Source: an uncultured Chloroflexota bacterium (GTDB lineage: Bacteria > Chloroflexota > Dehalococcoidia > UBA2979). From it: a stretch of DNA of 10,116 nt. Under the pieces are notes generated by a model, which searched no databases, was not told where the DNA came from, and worked only from the letters and a program-made list of their open reading frames with translations. The position numbers and the translations under genes were made by a program. The stretch covers positions 1 to 10,116 of the forward strand of contig CADEHD010000049.1 in NCBI GenBank assembly GCA_902827055.1. Reading direction: 5' to 3'. The number at the start of each line of letters is the position of its first letter. Within the stretch, counting starts at the first letter, position 1. Positions 5,323 through 10,116 of the stretch are shown piece by piece.

Positions 5323-7054
5323 CGAGCCGTTCTCCGAACCAACCGCCGCCGAGCAGGCGTCGCCCCCTGACGTGGAGCACCCCGCGGCGGGCGTGCTCTA
5401 CCGCGACGAGGACGAGACTCGAGCGGAAGTCGAGATGCTGATCGAGCGCCTGCCGGCGCGGGTCGCCGAGGCCGTTCGCGCCGAGGGACTCGACGGTCTG
5501 CTTGAAGTCGTGCTGGACCTCGGTCGCGTGCCGACGGCGCGGTACCGCAGCGGTGAGGTCGTGCTCTCGGCGGACGGTGTGCAGGAGCAGGAGATCGAGC
5601 AGATCGTCGCGCAGATCTCGGCGTTCGGTGAGGACAACCGCGCCGGCATCCCGCGGACCCTGCATCGCATCTCCGCGATTCGCAATCGCAGGGGCCGCAT
5701 CGTGGGCCTCACGCTGCGCATCGGACGCAGCGTGCAGGGCTCGGCGAGCCTGGTGCGCGACCTGTTCGAGGCTGGTCGCAGCGTGCTGCTGCTCGGTCGC
5801 CCGGGGGTGGGCAAGACCACGATGCTGCGCGAAGCGGCACGCATCCTCGCGGACGAGTTCAACAAGCGCGTCGTGATCGTCGACACCTCTAACGAGATCG
5901 GCGGCGACGGCGACATCCCGCACGCCGCGATCGGGCGCGCCCGTCGGATGCAAGTGCCGAGACCGGAGCTGCAGCACCAGGTGATGATCGAGGCAGTCGA
6001 GAACCACACACCCGAGGTGATCGTGATCGACGAGATCGGCTCGAGCCTGGAGGCCGACGCCGCCCGAACGATCGCAGAACGCGGTGTGCAGCTCATCGGC
6101 ACGGCACACGGCAACACGCTGCAGAACCTGATGCAGAACCCCACCCTCTCCGACCTCATCGGCGGCATCGAGTCGGTCACACTCTCCGACGAGGAAGCGC
6201 GGCGACGCGGGACGCAGAAGACAGTCCTCGAGCGCCGCAACCCACCGACGTTCGAGGCGCTCGTGGAGATCCAGGCGTTCAACAGCGTGGCCGTGCATCA
6301 CGACATCGCGGAGACCGTCGATGCGCTGCTCCGTGGCTACGAGAGCGAGGCCGAGGTTCGCACGCTCGGAGCGGCGGGCGAGATCGCGAAGGTAGAACGG
6401 GTGACGGTCCAGGAGCGCCCCGATCTCCCCTCGGGCGACCGTGCGCGGCCGCCTCGGGAGCACCGTGAGTCGGAAGCGAGGCGGCGCCCGGAGTCCGCGC
6501 CCGCGGCGACACCGGCCGCCCCACCCAGCGGGCCGGGCGCGCCGCAGCGTCGCATCCTGCCCTTCGGGATCAGCCGGACCCGCCTCGAGGACGCGATCCT
6601 GGCGACGCGGGCCAACGCGCAGGTGGTCGACAGCGTGCGCGATGCGGACGCCGTGATCACCTTGCGACCGTACTATCGCCGACGCTCGGGGCCGCTCAAG
6701 GACGCCGAGGCGCGCGGCATCCCGGTCTACGTGCTCCGCAACAACAGCGAACGCCAGATCGAGCAGTCGCTGTTCGCGATGCGGCACGGGGCCGTGCAGA
6801 CCGACCCCACCACGACAGCCCTCCGCGAGGCGGAAGAGGCGATCGCGGCGGTGACGTTCGGGCGGGCGCCCCAGGTGGAGCTGGCGCCTCAGACCGCGTA
6901 TGTCCGCCGGCTCCAGCATGAGCTCATCGGGCGGCACGGGCAGCGCTCGCTATCGCGAGGTCGCGAGCCGTATCGCCGCGTGATCGTGAGCGGGGGCGAT
7001 CGGCTCGACGACCTGCCGTGGCACGGCGACGGCCGCGACGACGAGCAGGACTGA
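5315..7054 (+). CDS. SpoIIIAA/Ycf45-like AAA ATPase with C-terminal R3H nucleic-acid-binding domain
   Basis: 579 residues. The N-terminal part (about 35-145) leads into a P-loop ATPase: Walker A GRPGVGKTT (161-169, Lys167), then VDTSNEIGGDGD (189-200) and Walker B VIVIDEIGS (235-243, Asp239 and Glu240), then LIGTAHGNTL (sensor-like). A Pro/Arg/Ala-rich linker about 370-405 separates a second domain (about 408-492, FGISRTRLEDAI then DADAVITLRPYY) and an R3H domain with the Arg-x-x-x-His signature at 531-535 (RRLQH). The family resembles sporulation protein SpoIIIAA and plastid Ycf45 ATPases; R3H domains bind single-stranded nucleic acid. Its cellular role is unknown. Start: GTG at 5315, with GGTGG about 10 bases upstream and 8 bases of overlap with the preceding gene. 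ATG at 5231 is an alternative but would overlap by 92 bases. tmk follows after 4 bases. Confidence 0.9.
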   Translation: MVDEPFSEPTAAEQASPPDVEHPAAGVLYRDEDETRAEVEMLIERLPARVAEAVRAEGLDGLLEVVLDLGRVPTARYRSGEVVLSADGVQEQEIEQIVAQISAFGEDNRAGIPRTLHRISAIRNRRGRIVGLTLRIGRSVQGSASLVRDLFEAGRSVLLLGRPGVGKTTMLREAARILADEFNKRVVIVDTSNEIGGDGDIPHAAIGRARRMQVPRPELQHQVMIEAVENHTPEVIVIDEIGSSLEADAARTIAERGVQLIGTAHGNTLQNLMQNPTLSDLIGGIESVTLSDEEARRRGTQKTVLERRNPPTFEALVEIQAFNSVAVHHDIAETVDALLRGYESEAEVRTLGAAGEIAKVERVTVQERPDLPSGDRARPPREHRESEARRRPESAPAATPAAPPSGPGAPQRRILPFGISRTRLEDAILATRANAQVVDSVRDADAVITLRPYYRRRSGPLKDAEARGIPVYVLRNNSERQIEQSLFAMRHGAVQTDPTTTALREAEEAIAAVTFGRAPQVELAPQTAYVRRLQHELIGRHGQRSLSRGREPYRRVIVSGGDRLDDLPWHGDGRDDEQD

Positions 7055-7058
7055 GGCG

Positions 7059-7682
7059 TTGGCCGCGCGCGGCGGTCGCTTCGTCGTCTTCGAGGGCGGC
7101 GAGGGCGCGGGGAAGTCCACCCAGATCGAGCTGGCCGAACGCCGCGCTCGGCAGGCGGGGCTCGAGGTGGTCACCTGTCGCGAGCCCGGCGGGACACCCT
7201 TCGGTGAGGCGATGCGGTCCGCCCTCCTGCACACCGGCGCCATCTCAGCGCGAGCGGAGTTGCTGGCGTTCAACGCGGCTCGCGCGGAACTCGTTGAGGT
7301 GGTGATCGCCCCGGCACTGGAGCGCGGCGCCCTCGTGCTGTGTGACCGCTTCACCGCCTCGACGGTCGCGTACCAGCAGTACGGGCGCGGACTCGATGCG
7401 CGCCTGGTCGAGGCGGCGATCGCGCTCGCCACCGAGGGCGTGACGCCGGATCTCCAGGTGCTGCTGGACGTGGACCCCGCCACCGGCCTCGAGCGGGCGG
7501 GGGCGGACCGCGACCGGTTCGAGGCAGAAGCGCGCGCGTTCCACGAGCGGGTGCGCGTGGGCTTCCTCGCACAGGCGGCGGCGCGCCCTGAGCGGTGGCT
7601 CGTCCTGGACGGAGCGCTCGCCGCCGAGCGCGTCGCGGACGAGGTATGGGCGGGCGTCGGACGGGTCCTGTCCGGAGCCTGA
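7059..7682 (+). CDS. tmk: Thymidylate kinase (dTMP kinase)
   Basis: Phosphorylates dTMP to dTDP with ATP in the cytoplasm, on the path to dTTP. 207 residues, normal for the bacterial enzyme. The P-loop is GGEGAGKST (13-21); REPGGTPFGE (41-50) is the dTMP-binding signature; CDRFTASTVAYQQYGRGL (95-112) carries the DR[YF] motif. The lid segment GADRDRF provides the arginines expected in type II (E. coli-like) enzymes, whose P-loop lacks one. The start is TTG at 7059, with AGGA 8 bases upstream inside the end of the preceding gene; no ATG or GTG in frame would keep the N-terminal strand. Only 4 bases separate it from the ATPase gene. Last gene of the tight operon begun at pdxS; a 117-base gap follows. 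Confidence 0.97.
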   Translation: MAARGGRFVVFEGGEGAGKSTQIELAERRARQAGLEVVTCREPGGTPFGEAMRSALLHTGAISARAELLAFNAARAELVEVVIAPALERGALVLCDRFTASTVAYQQYGRGLDARLVEAAIALATEGVTPDLQVLLDVDPATGLERAGADRDRFEAEARAFHERVRVGFLAQAAARPERWLVLDGALAAERVADEVWAGVGRVLSGA

Positions 7683-7787
7683 ACGACTCCTGCCGCCGCG
7701 CTTGCAGAGTGCTGTCGAGGTGCCAAGGTCGTGTTGGCATGGTTCGACCCGTTCTCACCACGCCGATGATTCCCTCGGAAGTGGAAC

Positions 7788-7793
7788 GGGAGG
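7788..7793 (+). promoter_or_regulatory. Strong ribosome-binding site of the small zinc protein
   Basis: GGGAGG lies 6 bases before the ATG at 7800. It is among the best Shine-Dalgarno matches in the window and fixes the start of the 84-residue protein against other ATGs nearby, such as 7739, which are out of frame. The rest of the 117 bases after tmk shows no convincing promoter or terminator. Confidence 0.6.
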
Positions 7794-7799
7794 CCGGGT

Positions 7800-8054
7800 A
7801 TGCAGGCCGTCCTCTGCGATGTGTGCGAGCGCCGCGTGCTCGGTGATGCCTACGAGCTACACGTCCTCTCGGGGATCGCGGTGAAGACCGAGACCGGCAC
7901 GCGCATCTCGCAGCGCAGGGGCTCGAAGCAGGTCTACCTCTGCGGTCCCTGCGGCCACTGGCTTCAGCAAGCGCTCGACCACCTCCGCGAGGGACACCGC
8001 GCCATGCGCGAGGCGGAGCACCTCCTCCACCCGAGTCTGCGCGGCGGCGACTGA
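7800..8054 (+). CDS. Small four-cysteine zinc-binding-type protein (84 aa), unknown function
   Basis: 84 residues with two CxxC pairs: Cys6/Cys9 in LCDVCERRV and Cys48/Cys51 in YLCGPCGHW. The 38-residue spacing is typical of a zinc ribbon or treble-clef-like knuckle pair. Between them lies a basic strand-rich stretch (VKTETGTRISQRRGSKQVY). The C-terminal third (about 54-78) is a charged amphipathic helix rich in His, Arg and Glu. Acidic and basic residues balance and there is no signal or membrane segment, so it is probably cytoplasmic. I do not recognise a named family; nucleic-acid or protein binding is a guess from the zinc-knuckle pattern. The start is set by GGGAGG at 7788. It lies 117 bases after tmk on the same strand and is followed by an inverted repeat and a convergent thiolase gene, so it may be the operon's last gene or stand alone. 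Confidence 0.68.
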   Translation: MQAVLCDVCERRVLGDAYELHVLSGIAVKTETGTRISQRRGSKQVYLCGPCGHWLQQALDHLREGHRAMREAEHLLHPSLRGGD

Positions 8055-8116
8055 CCGCCTCCGGCGCGGTCGGCCTGCCGAGCGGCGGCGCGCGCCCGCA
8101 TCGCCCCCTCAAACAC

Positions 8117-8142
8117 AACAGGCCGGCTCACGCCGGCCTGTT
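8117..8142. terminator. Perfect inverted repeat between convergent genes, likely bidirectional terminator
   Basis: An 11-base stem AACAGGCCGGC pairs perfectly with GCCGGCCTGTT around the 4-base loop TCAC. It lies 62 bases after the zinc protein and 23 bases after the stop of the thiolase. On the minus strand the stem is followed by GTGTTTGAGG, moderately T-rich; on the plus strand by GCTGCC, without a T-tract. It should therefore terminate thiolase transcription better than the plus-strand operon. Confidence 0.6.
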
Positions 8143-8165
8143 GCTGCCTATCGAAGCGGGGCGCG

Positions 8166-9341
8166 TTAGCTGATGCGCTCGAAGATCGAAGCGATGCCCT
8201 GGCCGCCGCCGATGCAGAGCGAGACGAGCCCGTAGCGGCCGCCTGTGCGCTCCAGTTCGTACATGGTCTTCACGGTGAGGATGGCGCCCGTGGCGCCGAC
8301 CGGGTGCCCGAGGGCCACGGCGCCGCCGTTCGGGTTCGTCTTGTCCGTGGGAAGGCCCAGCGCGGTCGAGCACGCGGCCGCGACGGCTGCGAACGCCTCG
8401 TTCAGCTCGATGACGTCGAGGTCATCCACCCTGAGGCCCGTCTTCGCCAGCACCTTCTCGATCGCGGGGATCGGGCCCGAGCCCATGATCTGCGGGTCGA
8501 CGCCGGACTCCGCGCGGCCAACCAGGCGCAGACGCGGGGTCAGTCCGAGCTCGCGCGCCTTCGAGGCCGTGGTGACGACGAGGGCGGCTGCGCCGTCGTT
8601 GATGCCGGAGGAGTTGCCCGCCGTCACGCTGCCGCCGTCCTTGAAGGCGGCGCGGAGCTTGCCGAGCGCCTCCATCGAGGTCGAGCGCGGGTGCTCGTCG
8701 GTGTCGAAGGTGATCGTCTCGCGGCCCTTGCGCACCTCGAGCGGCAGGATCTGCTCGCGGAAGAACCCCGCGTCGATGGCGGCACGCGCGCGCTCCTGGG
8801 AGCGGATGGCGTACTCGTCCTGCAGCGAACGCGAGACCTCGAAGCGCTCCGCGAGGTTCTCCGCGGTGATACCCATCGGCACGTTCTCGAAGGGATCGGT
8901 CACCAGGTCCATGGTGCCGTCCTCGAGCGCACCGTCCCCGAGCCGGTACCCGAACCGGGCCTTGCGGAGGTAGTACGGCATCAGGCTCATGTTCTCGGTG
9001 CCGCCGGCCACCACCACCTCGGCGTCGCCGGTCTGGAGCCAGCGCGCGGCGGTGTTGATCGCCTCGAGGCCGGAACCACAGATGCGGTTCACCGTGTATG
9101 CCGGCGTCCCGATGGGCATGCCGCCCTTGATCGAGGCGTGGCGGGCGATGTAGCCGTCTTCGGCCACCTGGCCGACGCAGCCGAGCACCACCTGGTCCAC
9201 CTGCTCGGGGGTGAGTCCGGCGCGCTTCACGGCCTCCCGGATCACGGCCGCGGCGAGGTCGGAGGCCGACGTTTCGCTGAGCGTGCCGCCGAGCGTGCCG
9301 ATCGCGGTACGCACGCCACTGACAATGACAACGTCTTCCAC
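8166..9341 (-). CDS. Acetyl-CoA acetyltransferase (thiolase)
   Basis: Condenses two acetyl-CoA to acetoacetyl-CoA or performs the reverse thiolysis; cytoplasmic, normally a tetramer. 391 residues, the usual length. The catalytic set is complete: nucleophile Cys88 in NRICGSGLEA, NEAF (314-317), His346 in GHPVGATGA, and Cys376 in CIGGGQG. Substrate-loop glycines AGGTENMS (112-119) are present. Start: GTG at 9341, with GAGGGGGG 5 bases upstream and the conserved strand EDVVIVSGVRTAIG directly following; the frame stays open to 9524 but that extension has no family resemblance. No dehydrogenase, hydratase or CoA-transferase partner lies in the window, so the pathway (beta-oxidation, acetoacetyl-CoA supply, polyhydroxyalkanoate) cannot be chosen. 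Divergent from thrB. Confidence 0.97.
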   Translation of the reverse strand: MEDVVIVSGVRTAIGTLGGTLSETSASDLAAAVIREAVKRAGLTPEQVDQVVLGCVGQVAEDGYIARHASIKGGMPIGTPAYTVNRICGSGLEAINTAARWLQTGDAEVVVAGGTENMSLMPYYLRKARFGYRLGDGALEDGTMDLVTDPFENVPMGITAENLAERFEVSRSLQDEYAIRSQERARAAIDAGFFREQILPLEVRKGRETITFDTDEHPRSTSMEALGKLRAAFKDGGSVTAGNSSGINDGAAALVVTTASKARELGLTPRLRLVGRAESGVDPQIMGSGPIPAIEKVLAKTGLRVDDLDVIELNEAFAAVAAACSTALGLPTDKTNPNGGAVALGHPVGATGAILTVKTMYELERTGGRYGLVSLCIGGGQGIASIFERIS

Positions 9342-9438
9342 AGTGACCCCCCTCGCGAGTCTGGCTCGTTCCCGCTTCGATCTGCCGCTGAGCGCCGCAC
9401 CGCCGCCTGGGGACTCCGGGTGCCCGGTGGGGAGCGCA

Positions 9439-9444
9439 GTATAG
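9439..9444 (-). promoter_or_regulatory. Candidate -10 box (TATACT) for the thiolase gene
   Basis: TATACT on the minus strand matches TATAAT at 5 of 6 bases. It would give a 5' untranslated region of roughly 90 bases containing the thiolase Shine-Dalgarno. No good -35 hexamer is found at 16-18 bases; the palindrome CGCGTACGCG (9451-9460) occupies the spacer instead. Confidence 0.4.
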
Positions 9445-9450
9445 CGAACG

Positions 9451-9460
9451 CGCGTACGCG
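9451..9460. repeat. 10-base palindrome in the thiolase/thrB divergent region
   Basis: CGCGTACGCG is fully self-complementary and lies 6 bases upstream of the thiolase -10-like box, where a repressor or activator could act. It may also be chance in GC-rich DNA. The remainder of the 191-base region between the two divergent starts holds the thrB promoter and no other structure I can support. Confidence 0.25.
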
Positions 9461-9496
9461 ACGTATCCAGCGTGCTCCATCGCGGTGGAGCCTTCG

Positions 9497-9525
9497 TTGC
9501 CGCTCGATCGGGCCACTCGTACACT
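9497..9525 (+). promoter_or_regulatory. Promoter of thrB, predicted leaderless
   Basis: A -35 TTGCCG (9497-9502; 4 of 6 to TTGACA) is followed after exactly 17 bases by a -10 TACACT (9520-9525; 4 of 6 to TATAAT). The -10 ends 7 bases before the thrB ATG, so transcription would start at or within a base of the start codon. The absence of any Shine-Dalgarno before that ATG agrees. Confidence 0.55.
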
Positions 9526-9532
9526 CGGCCTC

Positions 9533-10116
9533 ATGCCGGAACATGTCACGGTCGAAGTCCCCGCCACCTCGGCGAACCTCGGCCCAGGGTTCGACTCCCT
9601 GGGCGTGGCGCTGGACTGGCGCGCGCGTTTCGAGTTCGCCGCCACGTCGCGCCAGGAGCGCCCGGCGAACGTGATTGAGCAGATGGCGCTGACCGCGGCG
9701 CTGTCGTTCTACACACGAGCGGGCATCGCGCCGCCTCCCGGTATCGATGTGCATTACGAGGGCGATTTGCCGGTCGGGCGGGGGCTCGGCGTGTCTGCCG
9801 CGGCCCGGGTCGCCGGCGTGGTCGCCGCGAACGAGCTGGCGGCCGCGGGCCACGCACCGGCGACGCTCCTGGACATCGCGGTCCACCTCGAGGGGCACGG
9901 CGACAACGCGGCCCCGGCGATGCTCGGGGGCCTGCAGATCGTGGTCACCGACGACGATGAGCTGATCTCGCTCCGGATCGATCCGCCGGACGACCTCCGT
10001 GCGGTGCTGCTGATCCCGGAGTTCTCAATGCCCACGAACGAGTCGCGCAAGGCGCTCCCGGACCAGCTGACACGGAACCAGGCCGTCCACAACATTTCGC
10101 GGGCCGCGATGCTGAT
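9533..10116 (+). CDS. thrB: Homoserine kinase (GHMP family), 3' end cut by window edge
   Basis: Phosphorylates L-homoserine with ATP in threonine synthesis; cytoplasmic. 194 codons of an expected 300 or so are visible. The N-terminus VEVPATSANLGPGFDSLGVAL (7-27, substrate-binding motif 1) is diagnostic. GHMP motif 2 is at 80-91 as PVGRGLGVSAAA; the family normally has GLGSS, so the first of the two serines is Val87 here. HLEGHGDNAAPAMLGGL (a variant of GHPDN-x-APA) and LIPEFSMPTNESRKALP, followed by NQAVHNISRAAML, match homoserine kinase rather than other GHMP kinases. ATG at 9533 has no Shine-Dalgarno but sits 7 bases after the -10, consistent with a leaderless message. Neighbouring threonine genes, if any, lie beyond the right edge. 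Confidence 0.95.
   Translation, partial: MPEHVTVEVPATSANLGPGFDSLGVALDWRARFEFAATSRQERPANVIEQMALTAALSFYTRAGIAPPPGIDVHYEGDLPVGRGLGVSAAARVAGVVAANELAAAGHAPATLLDIAVHLEGHGDNAAPAMLGGLQIVVTDDDELISLRIDPPDDLRAVLLIPEFSMPTNESRKALPDQLTRNQAVHNISRAAML

Noticed and set aside
4934..6937. 667-codon open frame on the minus strand
   Set aside because: It is antisense to the GNAT-like and ATPase genes, whose motifs are intact; it has His/Arg-rich composition, no domain, and is a GC-bias shadow.
7734..7762. TTGGCA as a -35 for the small zinc protein
   Set aside because: The hexamer 17 bases downstream (ACCACG) does not resemble a -10, and no other spacing helps, so no promoter is claimed in this gap.
9342..9524. 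Upstream extension of the thiolase frame to an ATG at 9524
   Set aside because: The added 61 residues do not resemble thiolase, and the GTG at 9341 has a strong Shine-Dalgarno and gives the normal length.
8304..9674. 456-codon open frame on the plus strand
   Set aside because: It is antisense to the thiolase and out of frame with thrB; composition is typical of a shadow frame.
1..10116. Mobile elements, CRISPR arrays, tRNA or rRNA genes, toxin-antitoxin or defence modules
   Set aside because: No transposase or integrase motifs, no regularly spaced repeats, no cloverleaf or rRNA-like stretches were seen; the genes are ordinary chromosomal families with uniform composition.

Overview
The window is very GC-rich (by eye about 70 percent), densely coded, and starts many genes with GTG or TTG. 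It reads as a chromosomal housekeeping segment of a free-living bacterium. The SpoIIIAA/Ycf45-like ATPase with an R3H domain directly ahead of thymidylate kinase, the DUF4349 protein and the glutaminase-type PLP synthase are most reminiscent of Chloroflexota (Dehalococcoidia-like). That assignment is inferred from gene content, not shown. There are no tRNA, rRNA, CRISPR, IS or phage signatures, and no gap between genes exceeds 200 bases.

Left block, minus strand (1-2582), read from right to left: a YfcE/MJ0936-type metallophosphoesterase, a DUF4349 lipoprotein with a C-terminal membrane segment, a 55-residue two-helix membrane protein, and a universal stress protein cut by the left window edge. 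The last two are tightly coupled: the stop codon of the small membrane gene lies inside the Shine-Dalgarno of the stress-protein gene. The theme is the cell envelope and stress, but only the coupling is visible in the sequence.

Central block, plus strand (2693-7682): a compact operon. A 13-codon upstream ORF overlaps the start of pdxS as ATGA. Then follow pdxS and pdxT, the two halves of the glutamine-dependent pyridoxal 5'-phosphate synthase, a two-domain GNAT-like protein (GTGA overlap with pdxT), the R3H/AAA ATPase (8-base overlap) and tmk (dTMP kinase, 4-base gap). Overlaps and tiny gaps imply co-transcription and translational coupling. PLP synthesis and dTTP synthesis are the two clear metabolic outputs; the ATPase and the GNAT-like protein are of unknown role. 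A small four-cysteine zinc-binding-type protein (7800-8054) follows after a 117-base gap with its own strong ribosome-binding site.

Right block: a perfect inverted repeat (8117-8142) separates the zinc protein from a convergent acetyl-CoA acetyltransferase (minus strand). The thiolase is divergent from homoserine kinase (thrB, plus strand, cut by the right edge). The 191-base divergent region carries a -10-like box for the thiolase and a well-spaced -35/-10 for thrB positioned so that thrB mRNA would be leaderless.

No clearly novel multi-gene system is visible. The best leads are the pdxS upstream ORF, the coupled small membrane protein/stress protein pair, the cofactor-loop-poor GNAT-like protein between pdxT and the ATPase, the Ser-to-Val change in the homoserine kinase ATP motif, and the small zinc protein.
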